Part shown: positions 45,000 through 58,076 of the stretch, one piece after another
How the letters are laid out: each line of letters begins with the position of its first letter
Position numbering within the stretch: the stretch's first letter is position 1
From: Epiperipatus broadwayi
Taxonomy: Eukaryota; Onychophora; Udeonychophora; Euonychophora; Peripatidae
Direction: 5' to 3'
Assembly (NCBI GenBank): GCA_028023455.1
Contig: JAQFVV010012397.1
Location: 436,001 to 500,000, forward strand
Length of the DNA stretch: 64,000 nt
Program-made: the position numbers and the translations under genes
The notes under the pieces: model-generated
The model's input: the letters and a program-made list of their open reading frames with translations, nothing else
Databases searched by the model: none
What the model was told of the DNA's origin: nothing

Positions 45000-46050
45000 A
45001 CTGAATGAGGCAGGGAAAAAATTGAAAAGTGGAAAGGCATGTGGTTTAGATGGATGGGCAATGGAGATGGTAATGAATTTAAGACATAGGACAAAATTAA
45101 ACCTATTATCATGTTTTAGTAAGATGGCGCAGAAGAAAAATTTTTCCAAGATACTTGGAGTAATACAAGATTACAGGGAAGAGTAAAAATCATATAAAGT
45201 TAAGCAATTATGGACAGATAGCAGTAATGTGAGTGTTATATAAAGTTTTCATATATGGTGGCTGAATCACAAAATGGATGGAAAAAAATAACACAGTGGG
45301 AGAAATTAAAGATTTTCAATCAAATAAGAGTATAGAAGATAGCTTATTTGTAGTTACCCAACTTATACATATGAGTAGGCATATGAGTAGGTAGGCAGTT
45401 GTATATGGTTTTATAGACATAGAAAAGGCATATGATAGAGTAAATAGAAATAGATTATGAGTACCTTTAGTAAATTTGGGAATAAATGGAGCTTTAGTGG
45501 ATCTTATTAAGAGATTGTATAAACATAATTATTATATGTATTAATTAGGGAATATAATATCAATTAAAGTTAAAAATGGGTTAGGACTAAGACAAGGATG
45601 CCCTATGTCACCTATTTTGTTTGTTTTTGTTGTATTTGAGAGAAATGGAAAAAGCAATAGAAAGATTAAGCAGAGGGATACATACCAATAAAAAATGGCA
45701 AGGGAGTATATATATATATTATCGGGTCTTTTATTTGCGATGATGTCTTCTTGTGACAGAAAGAAGGGAAGATATGGAAGTTTTGCTGAGGACATGTGCA
45801 AGGGTGGGTAATGAGAGGGAGATGAAATTTTAGTGGAAAAAAATCAAGTCTTGATGATTAATACTGAAGAAAGAGAAGACAAAGAATTTTTATTGGGGGA
45901 TATAAAATTAAATGTGGTGAATATGTATATCTATTTGGGAATTATCTTAAGTAATCAGAGAAATTGCTTAGATGAATGGGAGAAAAAATTGATAAATGAA
46001 GCAAAGAAAATAAAAGGACAGATAAAGAAATTAAATGTTTTCATATAATA
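45000..46050 (+). pseudogene. LINE reverse transcriptase relic
   Basis: The plus strand gives F-I-D-I-E-K-A-Y-D-R-V-N-R (about 45407-45450), G-L-R-Q-G-C-P-M-S-P (about 45580-45615) and L-L-F-A-D-D-V-F-L (about 45725-45755). The F-A-D-D box is split by a 1-nt deletion. The thumb region 45833-46048 is open, with Y-I-Y-L-G-I-I-L-S. A region at about 45000-45075 (G-K-A-C-G-L-D-G) is the first conserved box. These are LINE rather than LTR or Penelope boxes. Confidence 0.8.
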
Positions 46051-46299
46051 AATATGATGTAGCCAGAATTGTATGGAAAGGAATGGCAATAGCAGGGTTA
46101 ACATATGGTAATGATGCTGTGTTATGTGTTAATAAAGGGGTGTTAGATTACTTAGAAATAATACATTTTGTATGAGAGATGCAAAAAATAACATGAAAAT
46201 GTCAGATAGATTGCAGTTTATGGATAATGAGTACTAAATTGGGTTATGAGTAAAACACAGGTAACAAGATGAGTAAGAAAGATAATACAGTATGTAGAA

Positions 46300-46720
46300 G
46301 ATTTGGGTAAACAATATATGTCAGTATACTTATACAAAAGTTGGGATGATTGTGTTAGAATTGTTGAGTGTTATAGTGACAAGGAATGGGATAGAATACA
46401 TGCATTAATAAAGAATAGGGAGTTGGAGAGATGGAGAACTAGTATGGAGAGTAAAAAGAGTCTAAATATATATAGAAGTAAACCAAATATTGAGTGTGAG
46501 TAAATTTATGATAATAACAAATAAAGTAGTTTAAATGTTTACGGCTCAAACAGAATCTTTAGCAACAAGAATTTATATACATAAATGAAAAAATGTGGGT
46601 GATTTAGTCTGCAAGTTGTGTAAAGGAGGCATAAAAAATGTTAGGCATTTGTTAATTGAATGTAAATGCCTGCAAGCAGAAAGGGTACAAATAATGAAGT
46701 TTTTGGAAAAACGAGGTGCT
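46300..46720 (+). pseudogene. LINE C-terminal Cys-His finger relic
   Basis: After the open frame 46303-46503 the strand reads C-K-L-C-K-G-G-I-K-N-V-R-H-L-L-I-E-C, a C-x2-C-x8-H-x4-C finger typical of the C-termini of several LINE clades. One stop precedes it. Its role in the family is nucleic-acid binding during target-primed reverse transcription. Confidence 0.65.
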
Positions 46721-47635
46721 TCCTGAGATCCCTGCCCATATAAAAGTACCCTGGCCTAGACATATTACATTAATGAACACTATCTCACTGGAATCAATTC
46801 AAGCCCCACACTTTAGGTTAATTGAAAAAACTAAAGATCCTAAGTCATAACAAGTATCTCTGTGGCTCTATTATTGACTTATTGACCTATCCCCTTAGCA
46901 TTAACTTTCCAAGATCATTTTGCAGCTACATAAACACATGCATAGCAAAATAAAATGTATAAAAACAAATATAAAATTTATAGAAGCTACTATGGTTTCA
47001 AGCTAATATTAATGCCTATACATGAGATACCCTAATACCCAGCTCTATTGAGAGAAATGCCAATTCCCCAAATATACTTTATTAGAGGGTTCGCAATGAG
47101 TCTCTAAATTGCATCAAAAAAATAATATCAGAGTTCACTTCAGGAAACAGTTCATAATTACAGACTCCATTGCAACACTGTTATTGTTGACTGAATAGGC
47201 ATAGACTCTGTGTCACACTAAACTGGCGGCTATCTGGTCACCAAATTCACTCATGAGTGAGAAGTTCCTGCATTTGAAACCATGGCTTGCATGTTTCTTG
47301 CATGTATCTGGATTGTCCTAACTTATAATGGTGTGACTTCAACTAGCTGACAGGCACATTTCCTTCTAGGATTTCCTCGTGACATCAGGTTCAGCAAAGA
47401 AGGCCGAGCTTCCCAGGAAAGAGTTTGATTTCTCTAGCCAGAAAAGATTGTAGATTCACTGCTATAGTTTCTCTGTATAGACTGTCATTTAACAAATATT
47501 GCTTACTAATCCTTGAACAAAAGAAGTTTTTCAATTTATAGTTGTTTTCTATACCCATTCCCCTAAAATTTTCTTGGATTTTCCTTTCAAACAAGATCTG
47601 CATTTCTGTGGGGGTTTTTTTTTTCATGTGTCAAA
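46721..47635. other. No gene seen
   Basis: Mixed-composition sequence. The minus-strand frame 47391-47627 adjoins the tRNA-like sequence and may be the tail of a tRNA-derived SINE. No domain is recognised. Confidence 0.35.
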
Positions 47636-47714
47636 GCATCGGCCAGGAAATGAACCCGCAAATCCGGGACAACTGCTTGTAAGGCATCCATGCTGACCAC
47701 TCGATCACCAATGC
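47636..47714 (-). ncRNA. tRNA-like sequence, probably tRNA pseudogene or SINE head
   Basis: On the minus strand, GCATTGG and CCGATGC form a 7-bp acceptor stem with one G-T pair. A box-A-like TGATCGAGTGGTC and a box-B-like GGGTTCATTTCC are spaced as in a tRNA. The seven-base loop CTTACAA would put TAC at the anticodon (Val). Against a working tRNA, the length is 79 nt, the D-arm pairs poorly, there are mismatches in the anticodon and T stems, and the variable region is 12 nt. No CCA or clean T-tract terminator follows; instead an A-tract lies 11 bp downstream. This favours a tRNA-derived SINE or relic. Confidence 0.5.
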
Positions 47715-48180
47715 TTGACTTCTGTGGTATTTTTAGAGACATAACTAATAAAAACAGCAAAAAAAATATTTTGTCCTTTGTCTCTTAATTTATCAGCAAA
47801 TTCTTTTTAGTAAGATACAATTAGAACTCATTCATAAAATTATACAATTATTAAAATACTTACATTAACATTTCAGAATAGAGTTAGATTTAAAAATTTA
47901 GATGTTTCTTCCTTCCCACCTTTTTCTTTTTAAAGTCATTAATAATTAAGCAGGATTTTCAAACTTTTCAAATTTGCATAATTAAAATGTTTCTGATTAA
48001 CTAATTAGTAGCAAACTTTTAAAAGCTTGATTATAAGAAAAAATAATAATTTTTTTTTAGCAGAATAATATAAGATAGGTGCACTCATTGTACACTTTAA
48101 CATTTATGAAATTATTAAAATAAGAAAAATAAAAAAAAATATTAAACTAAAACCAGTAAGTTAAACTAATAATATATTTC
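47715..48180. other. No gene seen
   Basis: AT-rich sequence between the tRNA-like relic and the gag-protease relic. Nothing recognised. Confidence 0.35.
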
Positions 48181-49700
48181 CATTAAATGGGTCAGCCTAG
48201 CCTATATGAAGTCTTTCCCACGGCTTATGCAATTTGACTCTAGCTTCTTTGGGGGTATCATAGCAGTAACCTGGCAGCCATTATAACACTTGCCATATTC
48301 AAGTTTTTGCTGTTACTCTCTCTCTTCTATCACCTCAGACAGGCTCCATAATTTGCAATATCATTGTAAATTGTCTGTATCATTTTTCTTTATTCGAATT
48401 CTTAGTGGCCCAAACCAATTTTTTAAAACTGGAATCAGATCGCTTTTCATGATATACAATGGCAATAACTTCATTTTAGCCTTCAGCTTCACTGGTACCA
48501 CTACTTTAAATAGAAAACCAATCCCACTTCCATTCACATGTAGCTATAACCTCCACTTTGTCCAGTGATGCTATTTCTCACCTTCTTTATTAATTTTGTT
48601 CAATATTTTTGTAAAATTATGGACAACTCCATGCCGCTGTCAATTTCTATACTGGTTTTGTGCCCAAGAATTCATACATTTAAACAAATATGATTATTAT
48701 TTGCATGTAGGTTCAATCAAATATGGTTTTTGCTACATTGTTTTTTATTTTTACTTTGGTTTTACAGTTAATCTTCTCCTATTTGAAATCTGCAGATAAT
48801 TCACTTTTCCTAACATTATCTTTTATGCAACAAAGGAGTTTTAAATGACTGGTTATCCTACATATGTGGCATTCAGCACTTTCAAATTTACAAGCCTTCT
48901 TTAAATTGCCTCTTTGATCACAATAGAATACAAAAGACTTTCTAAAACTTTGGCAGCTTTATTCTTTATCATTTTATGTGTTACTACCTTTCTATTATTT
49001 TGAACTTGCAGCATCTTCCATGAGTAATTCTTGTGTTATACACTTATCCATTGCTTGCTTATCCACTGAGCCTGCTTATATGTCAAGACTATTTTCCAAG
49101 GAGAGCTTACTATAACTTAAGGTCAGTCATCCCCCTCTCATAGCCACTGACTAATTAGTGCATCATCCAATTTAACATGAATGTCACAGAATTTAATGCT
49201 ATATCACAATGTTCATACTTCTCTTTTGATATTTGTCTTCTACTTGTAAAATGTAAACATGATATCCATTTAGATGACATGATTTGAAGTATATACTCAA
49301 CTTTTCTTTAAACTTGAGATAAGCTAAATTCTTCTAGAGGTTTTGGTTCACAAATTATTTTCAGAAATATCTTTGCCTGACAGCTACACCAGCATTTCTT
49401 CCTTTAAATTATCATCTTCTATCTAATTAATGACCATATATTTCTCTATGGCCTCCACATACAAACACCAATTTGTATGTCTTTAGCATCAAATTCCTTC
49501 ACATTAATGTGGAATGCCATTATCAGAGTTAATTAAAGTCATACAAAATGTCACAATTATTTTTATTAGGAAGGTAATAATCCTAATTGCCTGCGTCAAA
49601 CTTCTAATTATTAGATTTTTTTAACTGCAGCCAATCTGCTATTGTTTGTAAAGCTTTCTTCTGTCAACTGTGACAATCTACTGCATCCTGAGAATATATA
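48181..49700 (-). pseudogene. Ty3/gypsy gag-protease relic
   Basis: Minus-strand fragments give the end of gag and the protease. The nucleocapsid reads F-Y-C-D-Q-R-G-N-L-K-K-A-C and then C-H-I-C-R-I-T-S-H-L-K (about 48830-48945), two worn zinc knuckles. The protease active site is at about 48625-48655 with the triad kept, I-E-I-D-S-G-M-E-L-S-I, followed by a stop. The flap region (about 48380-48480) reads L-P-L-Y-I-M-K-S and V-L-K-N-W-F-G-P. Gag upstream of the knuckles is not clearly recognisable. No pol follows, as in the relic at 17600-18980. Confidence 0.65.
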
Positions 49701-50699
49701 CATACCAGCCAGTTCACATAAAAATAAACAAACAACACAAATTAAATAAATATGAATTTATTTTACTTATAAATAAATATATATATATATATACATAGGT
49801 AAGAAAAATAAATATTAATCATTAAGGAGACAGTCACTAATGTAAAATATCTTTGGCAAATTATATATTACTTCTACATATACATTATTTGAAATAATTA
49901 TAAATCTGCTTTCTCATTAACTGAACTTTTGTAGACTAAACTTATTCTATCTGCCACTGCTTTTTTATGTGGACTCTACATATATGATAAATTTGCATAA
50001 AGTATTTGTATGAAGTATTTTAAGTTCAGTCCATTCTAATTTCTTGTAAATTTTTCTGGAGTGAATAACAGAATAATTATTTAAGTAATGTGTGGTACTT
50101 ATTTGCCAAAATAAAATTTTGTTTACATTAACAATATCACATATATATATATATCTGCACACCTATATTTATAACTATACACATTTCAGTCAGTAAGGAG
50201 AATAGACTAGCTTTTTTATCTATAAATTTAAAATCAAGAAACTCCACAGACTTCCTTCTCAGTTGCCTGATAGTTCATAATTCATACCTGAAATAAAACT
50301 TGAGTTTTCTTGAAAACAAAATGAATGTATATGAATGATCTTTCTTTTTAAATAGATATTTACAATCATGATAGTCAAAATTATAGCCCTTACTCCTAGA
50401 AAGTTAGCAACCTAGGCAGCAAGTTGGTAGTTGAAGGCAGAGATTGCTAAGACTCCTCTGATTGTGGATTCACGTTGCCATTTAAAAAACTTTTATTTAG
50501 GTATCTAAAACTGCAAATCACTTTATAGTGAAGAAAGATTGCATGCACTGGAAGAACTGTCTAATATTAAATGGGACACTGATGAACACTGTTAAGTTAT
50601 AAAAAAGGATGAAGAGACAATTAATTTAAAAAGTTGGAAATTCTTTTACTCCAAAAGGACATATTGTAAGCACAAGTGGAGTGGAATTCATTTTAAATA
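49701..50699. other. No gene; simple repeats
   Basis: Holds (TA)n runs near 49777-49795 and 50141-50155. Nothing else recognised. Confidence 0.4.
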
Positions 50700-51510
50700 A
50701 AAATTTGATGAACAACATTGTGGAGATTGATGACATATCAGAGAGGGTGCCAAAATTAGTTATTCAAATTAATAAAAAATAACAAATTCTGCTAATTCAA
50801 ATTTATGTTCAAACAAGTTCTCCTTGCTATGAAAAAGTAGAGGTTTTTTATATGGATATATAAAATCCTTTTAATCACACCAAATAATATTTGCAAAATT
50901 GTCATGGGAGACTTTAATATTAGAATTGATAACAGTTTAAAAGATGAAAGTGTTGTGGATAAATGAGGTTGTGGTGATAAAAATGAAAAAGGACATAGAA
51001 TTGTGTAGTTCACAGAAAAAGAAAAACTATGTTATACTTTTTTTCCTTGAGAAAAATGCTAAATGGAAATGGACATGGAAGCATCCAAACAAAGTTACAG
51101 GAGAATTGGATTATATTTCAACTATTGTAAAATATGCATTTCAAGATTGTAATGTTCTTAATAGATCCATCACAGGAAATGATCATTTATTACAGAAATG
51201 TAAGAAACGTGATAATGCAGAACTAGAAATAAAAATTATTATTAAGAAAAATAATTGTAACCATTAATATTCCTAATCTTCAGAAACATTCCAATAAATT
51301 TAAATTGGAACTTGCAAAGTGTTTAAAATATTAACAGATTTTGAAGATTGATCAAATTTGAATAAAATCAATAGAAAAATTAATTAAAACACTATTAAAA
51401 ATTGCAACAAAGATAGCTAGCACACAAAAAAGCAGCAATTTATCAGTTAATTTTCTACTGAGACAAAAAAATGTAAAAAATAAAAAATAAAAATACATTA
51501 TTTTTTAAGT
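50700..51510 (+). pseudogene. LINE endonuclease relic (RTE-like), second copy
   Basis: Homologue of 16310-17060. The plus strand encodes V-M-G-D-F-N-I-R-I near 50902-50930, the catalytic box. The open frame 50944-51267 continues the domain in shifted frames, and its tail (cctaatcttcagaaaca at about 51271) matches cctaatcttcaaaaaca at about 16830 in the other copy. Both copies break off at about the same place near 51510 and 17060, each ending in a T- or A-rich run. Confidence 0.6.
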
Positions 51511-51586
51511 GGTACTTTGTACACTGGGGAATCTATAATCCCAACTGTGTGAGCAACAATAATAAATTAACACAGAAGCTAAACTC

Positions 51587-52045
51587 TCCATATAGTAGTA
51601 CCACGCAGTGCAAACCAGAGTAATCAACGGTTGCAAAAAGGTTTGGCCTAGTGCGTACTCATCCAATATCTCCAGACTAGTTTCTAACTTGTAGATGCTG
51701 AAATTGAATTCAGATCTAATGACTATACAAACTAATGAGCTTGAATTGAAAACATTATTTTGGATTCAAAGCTTTATAGTTAGCTAATAAGGTAAACGGT
51801 AGATTCTGGAAGGTTGCATTAGATCCTAAGATCTAAATTCAATGCTCTCATATCCAAAGCTTCTCACTGATGAAAGCCACAAACTAGAAACTAGTCTGGG
51901 GATATTGGATGAATAGGCACTATTGCATCCATTGATTATTCTGGCTTGCACTGAGTGACGCAACTGTATGTAGAGTTTAGTCTCTGTGAAAACAGCTTGT
52001 GTAAGCATAAAGAATGGTGATCATGTGATGTTTAATGGTTTAATA
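51587..52045. repeat. Foldback element, simpler copy
   Basis: Arms B (51587-51688) and B' (about 51865-52040) are reverse complements around a central A' segment (51690-51860). The end reads ggtgatcatgtgatgtttaatgg, the same terminus as in the 41.5-42.1 kb element and the 9.7 kb fragment. Confidence 0.7.
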
Positions 52046-54470
52046 ATAAATTAAATCACACAAAAAACTTTATTTATCTCAACAAGTTTATCTTTCTATT
52101 CTGAAAACTATTAATAAACAAATAAACTAAATAACAATACAACGAAAATTATCCCTCAATTTTGGGACATGAGAATAAATTTGTGTGGGAAAAAACTTTA
52201 TTTCCATATTCAGTGAATGTATACACAGTTACCATATTTGCATATGGAGTTCGGAGATGAAAAAATTGTTGCCTATGCATTGTAAAATATATTAAACTTA
52301 AAAATTTTAATGTTTTTTTTATTTATTTATATTTTTGTTTGTTTGTTTACAGTTTTATTAGATAGCATGTAATTAGTCATGTACTACTTTGAAACAGCAT
52401 AATTTGCAACTTCATTGTACTAATAAAGTATTCAACAATAAATAAAGTAAATAACTGAAAGATTGAGAGCTAGAAGTGCTAGAACTGGGCTTTATTGCTT
52501 GGGATTTTATACGAAGTTTGAATGCCAGACATATATCTCATGTTGGGCATTATTAAGTGTGATAAAAAATTGATTTAATGGGAGCAGTCATTGTCTTTGA
52601 TAACAAGTGCTTTTCGTTTTTGAATTAAAAAGATTATAGATATGATTTCAATCTCATATGCAATCATGGTTTAAAATTACAGAAATGACATAAAAGATTT
52701 AAAAGTGGTTATTTATACTATTTCTTAATAAAAGAAAATTTGTTATTAATATTGTTTGTATGTGTTAGTGAAGTATCTGATTGTTTAGAAAATTGTTGTT
52801 GTTGTTGTTGTTTTTTTTTGCAGTTGAAAAACATTATACTTTATTTGTCTTTTTTCACATGGATACAATGAGTTAAATCTATACATCAGAAATACAGGTG
52901 TTATAAATATATTTCTTCTAGCTGAAGTGCATTTAATCTTCCACTCCTTAAGATATACTTATTAATAAACTCTTCAGTACTTTTCTATGATGTCAAATTC
53001 TGGCTTCACTCTATGTGTTGAAAACATCTACATAAATGATGATTTTCTTTTAATAACATTTATTGAGAGCTGTTGTTTTATATATAAGTATCCTAGAGAT
53101 TAGACTCACTAAACTTTACACAATAAGGTCAATTAGAAAATTAAAATGAACAGCAAATATAATCTTAGATACAGCAAAAAAATCAGGCATCACTGCTTTC
53201 TTGGTAATATTAGTCAAAAATAGAGTACATATAATTAAATAAAGCCATCATACATATATTAATCTCTAGAGAATTTTAACTGCATGAAATGTCAAATTTC
53301 TAATAATCAATAAAAAAAGTTGAAAAATCTTATATAATCATGTCATTAAATATATGAGATAAAAAAATATGTTGTATTCTCAATTTTAAACACTGGAAAA
53401 TATTGCATCTTAATAAAAAATATTTTGATTCATGCAATTGTTTTAGTAATCAATTTTTTAATTTAAAACATTGTTTCATCATTTTACTGTTATTACCCGA
53501 TTAATATAACATGCAAAATGTCACAATCATGAATAAACACAATTTCCAGGAACAATAATTGCAACTAACAACTAGTTTAAAACGACTATATAATAAAACT
53601 ACAAAATAAATTCTAAGAAAAGCATAGAATATAATATAACTAATTAACAAAGTTGTTTTAGTAACTACGCATAAAAATATCTGGCAAAGAAAGACAGTTG
53701 CTAATTATAATATAATGTCAACATGACCATAACCTGTTTTCCCTAAATGAAAAAAGGTTAACATTCCCAGACACACTGTATACATTTGTAGTATCAGATT
53801 AAACATATTAACCAATTTAATAAACCTATTTCCACAAATCTATTCAAAGGTATGAAATAAGATAGGATTGTCCATGTATGAAATTCCAAAAGCTTTCACT
53901 GAAATAAAGAAAATTAGTTTTAAATTTTGTAAATATTAGGTTAAAAATTTTTCTAACATTTTTATACCATGCAATTACTTTAAGGTTGTGTTTGTTTATC
54001 TCAGATTAATTATAAAAAAGCAATTTACTAGCTTAGGGTTAGTAGGTGTTAAGAATCCTGGAGTATCATGTCCATGCATATTTTACAATTGAATTAGATT
54101 ATATATTATTAACAAGTTTAAAATTAAACATACAAACAAAATCATAATGTAATTAAACATGAACATTAAAATTATATTCAAAACTATACTTAAAATAAAA
54201 ATAAAAATCATGACAACTTTCAACTACCAATAGTGAATTGTCATCACATAATACTATATGTAATGCTTATAATCACAAAAATGCTTTAAATGAGAAATTT
54301 CAATATTAATATAAAATATTATATTGTTAAAAAATTATATGCCATTTATTATGAATATGTATTTTGGCTGGGTTTATAATAAAGTGTATATTTATTTGTT
54401 TCAAATAAAAAATAGAAAGAATGATAACAGAATGTAAAAATAACACGATAGTCATATTAAAAATACTTAC
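52046..54470. other. Presumed intron, no gene seen
   Basis: AT-rich sequence downstream of the sushi exon on the minus strand. Holds a (TTG)n run near 52794-52811. Nothing else recognised. Confidence 0.4.
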
Positions 54471-54641
54471 ATTCACATGAAGGAAAATTGCTCCATTTAT
54501 TTTGTAGACTGCAATGAACTTCTTTTGGACCTCTTAAAACATATCCAATTTTACAGTGATAAATTATAATACCATGAGTTCCATTTGGTATTGAAAAATT
54601 AGAATGTGAGTTTTCAATTTCAGGTGGGTGACCACATAACA
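54471..54641 (-). CDS. Sushi/CCP domain exon, intact
   Basis: A 171-nt phase 1-1 exon encodes one sushi module. The acceptor is atttgtag| and the donor gaat|gtaagt. The cysteines and tryptophan are in place: L-C-G-H-P-P-E, N-F-S-I-P-N-G-T, Y-H-C-K-I-G-Y-V-L-R-G, V-H-C-S-L-Q-N-K-W and F-P-S-C-E. It is nearest in sequence to the exon at 27735-27905, 27 kb away. It would splice across the broken exons to that one, and the symmetric phase keeps the frame. It is the most upstream intact sushi exon in the window, and the gene's 5' end must lie beyond 55.4 kb. Confidence 0.9.
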
Positions 54642-55241
54642 CTACAAATATATATATATCATAAAATAGTTGCAATCATGGTTTTCACTTTCTGCTTTGC
54701 ATTGAGATATCTAGCAATGATCTTATGAATTTAGTATACAATTAATTTATTTTTTATAATCAATGCTTTTTATTCATCTTTTCCTTGAGTTCAAAACAAA
54801 ACTGTCAGTTAAATATCAAAAAAAAGTTACGAAACTAGACATTCAGAATATAGGAAGAAAATAAGTAAAAGACCATTGACCTAAAAGTGTAAAACCAGTT
54901 GTGTATTAAATTTATGAAGACATATGACATTTGAGCACAATGCATACGCTCAAATTGGCATATAACTTTCCTCAAATGATAATCATTTTAAAAACAGTTA
55001 TCCCTCAAATTACAACTCTACCATTGAAAAATTCCACAGTGTATATGCAATATACATATGAGAGGGTATATATTTGTAAAGATAAAAGATACTGGCAAAA
55101 AGTAAAATTACAATAATATAAATCATTCAATACATATTTAATGCAAAAAGGCTAAAGTGATTGTTTTTATTTTAAAACATTATCAAAAGAAATCTTGAAT
55201 TAGAAAAAAAAATAATTATTGCAAATGAAATGGAATGACTT

Positions 55242-55414
55242 ATCACATGAAGGCAGATCAGTCCATAAACCATTGGCAGTACAAAACACTTCTGCTTTTC
55301 CATTCAATCTATATCCAATCTTACACTGATATATAGCAACTCCATTTGTTTTACTTTGTTATAAAAAAAAATTATAGAATGCATTGGTTTGATCTGGAGG
55401 AGCTTCACACATCA
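55242..55414 (-). pseudogene. Sushi exon, frameshifted and unspliceable
   Basis: The minus strand starts M-C-E-A-P-P-D-Q-T-N-A-F-Y-N-F and then runs into a T-tract with a frameshift and stop. The second half resumes in another frame with N-G-V-A-I-Y-Q-C-K-I-G-Y-R-L-N-G, V-F-C-T-A-N-G-L-W and L-P-S-C-D. The acceptor AG is gone (ttttaatgatg) and the donor GT is gone (tgataagtc). This exon is older and more decayed than 29307-29477. Confidence 0.75.
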
Positions 55415-58076
55415 TTAAAATAATATATCACATAAATGAGTAAGATATTTTTTATTAAAATTTTTCATTTTATCAAATAATATTATTAAACAAATTTTAA
55501 ATATATTATATATTAAATGTTTGCAGAGAAATAAAATTAACATTAAATCAAAAAGTAAGTCCAAGTATGAAATCAAATAAAATGAAATAAATAATAATTT
55601 GATGAGAAAACAATTCAGATCATGAAATAAAATGAAATTCCTTTAACCCAGTAAAAACTGAACTGCAATTGTTTCTTTTGTTAAATGATTTTATCTAACT
55701 TAAAAATTCTGTTTGTTTTGTTTAAATCTTGTAATCAGTTTTTAGCACATTTCTGTTGAATGGACTTTTTTCAAAGTTTGTACACATATTAGTTATTAAT
55801 GACAATGTAATATAACTGATATAGTTCAAGCTTGTCTAGCCTAAAAGTGTTAATGATCTGTATTTCAAAATATATGACATCAGTTTAATAAGTTTTCAAT
55901 AATGCTGCACAAGATGGCAGTATATATATATTTTTAAATAACTTATATGAAATATTTTACTAAAGGGCATTTACTGTTAATTAAAATACAAAAAAAAAAA
56001 CAAATAAATCCCAATTTCTTTTGATTCTTTAATAAAATATTTGCTTTTTGTAACATGTTGTCTTCATAAACAAAAAAATATTGCAAATAATTTTTAATGT
56101 GCATGTGAATTTTATCTCAAAAACTAAAAATATGGTCACATTGTTTATATACTCTGTTCTGAAATCTCAATAAAAATAGATAAAAAAACGTCTGTTACTA
56201 AATATCTAAATACTAAAAATGAACTAAGTAATATATACACAAAATATTTTGTAAAAAATACTTTTATTTGAGGAGTAATGCACTAAAAACCAAAAAATAT
56301 TTTTTCCTTCAACTGTAACAGGAACATTTATAAATTAATTAATTCAATCACTAATTTTAAAAGTAGTGCTTGAATTGCTTAATTTATGGACACCCTCACT
56401 TTTCTTTCATGTTAAATATACCAATGCAAATTGAAGTTAAAGAAAAAAATTATTTTTTTGGGGTTTTTAATATATTACTCCTCAAATTAAATAAAAGCAT
56501 TTTTTATAAAATGTTCTATATATTGTAATGGTCAATTTATGTATGTTTAAGTAATTTAAATTTATTTTAATTGATTTGGGTACTACATGACTTTAAACAT
56601 CAGAAAATATATGGGCACATTCTTTATATACTTTAACAAGATTCAAAATATTTTCTTTCATTTATGATAATAATTATCACTGTACCACTATTTGCAGTAT
56701 CTATGTAGGTCATGTAGAAAATAAGCTACTCCCAATGAAATGGACATGGAATAAATATGCAGATTACATAATATTATATCTAAAGAAGCTAGCACATTAT
56801 TTAAACAAATAATGAAACAGTAGTTTATTTATAAAGTTTATCATAATTGTCAGACATGATATACTATATTATTCTTTTCCCTACACATGCTTACATTACA
56901 GACAACATCATAATAATTTGTAATCTTTATTTTAATTAGCTATTTCTGATTTATTTTTGAATTTTTAGTTCACACCCATAATGGCAAGAAATAATGTTGT
57001 GTAAAGAGTCCAAAGTTTATTTTAATTAATTTCAAAACATTAATCTTTCAATTATATCTTATAATACTAACATGGTTATATGATTGAGCATGCTTGCCAC
57101 AGTGTAATTCCCTAGCCTTTAATATAACCTGGATATAATCCTACGTATGGCCGACTTTACAAATACAATATATTCATTCATATCATTAGCATCATAGCAT
57201 TGTCAAACATATATGTCTAATATGACATTGTTATAACCATTATATCTTTCTTACAAAGATAATTCTAGAGAGTGGCTGCTTCAAGTCCAAATCCTAATTT
57301 AATAATAACTCAACTTAATTACAGAGATGATTCTTTAGAGTCTGATCTCAAATTTATTAATAATGTTAATTCATTAACTGAAGTGACCCTTTGGATCTGA
57401 CCCCAAATCCACAGAATAAAACTATAAATATAACCATCATATATATATAGAATATTTTAATCATTCAACAGTGATCTAACAATTGCATTTACATTATACA
57501 TTCTACATATATAAAATCCAGCTCACAGTAAGCAAAACGATGGCTAATTTACTTCAATTAAATTTAATCTAATTTTAAGATAAACTTTTAACTTAAAACT
57601 CTAATAATTATATTACCACTCATTATTTAACTTTACATATTTTACAACCATGAATACTTTGCATATTTAAAGTGAATATTACATATTGTTTATATACAAC
57701 TTTACATGTTCTATGATAATTTTCCATTAAAGAAAATCTTTTTTTAAGATAAAATTTTAATAATATATTATGTAAAATGTATATCTCAACAACTATGCAA
57801 AATTATTTGACTTTTAGATCTTGCTATTTTACAAGAGCATTTCTCCTCTTTCTATAATAGCACCAATTATTGTGTAAGTTATCATCAGAGATTACCAGAT
57901 GTCATGCCACTTAATTTTTAGTTTCAGACAACTTACTATCTTTTGATTTTATCAACACTAAAATTGATAAATTATGAAAGTAGCAGCCATCGTCAATTTT
58001 TGCTTTTAACATTTTTGCTGGAATAGTTATATATATATAAAACAAAATAAATGTTCGTTAATATTAATAATACAAT
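55415..58076. other. No gene seen
   Basis: AT-rich sequence upstream of the sushi exons on the minus strand. No further sushi exon, promoter or element recognised. Confidence 0.4.

Larger units (their letters stand above)
42131..46720 (+). mobile_element. LINE (non-LTR retrotransposon) relic
   Basis: A decayed plus-strand LINE. Reading downstream: an ORF1-type segment (about 42180-42440), an unassigned stretch, endonuclease (about 43690-44350), reverse transcriptase (about 45000-46050), and a C-terminal tail with a Cys-His finger (about 46300-46700). Stops and frameshifts are frequent. No target duplication or 3' tail was identified, so limits are approximate. Confidence 0.75.

Noticed and set aside
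47636-47714. Functional tRNA-Val
   Set aside because: Stem mismatches, a poor D-arm, an oversized variable region and an A-rich tail argue for a relic or SINE head.
48290-48568. 92-codon plus-strand frame
   Set aside because: It is the shadow of the minus-strand protease relic, whose flap motifs explain the region better.
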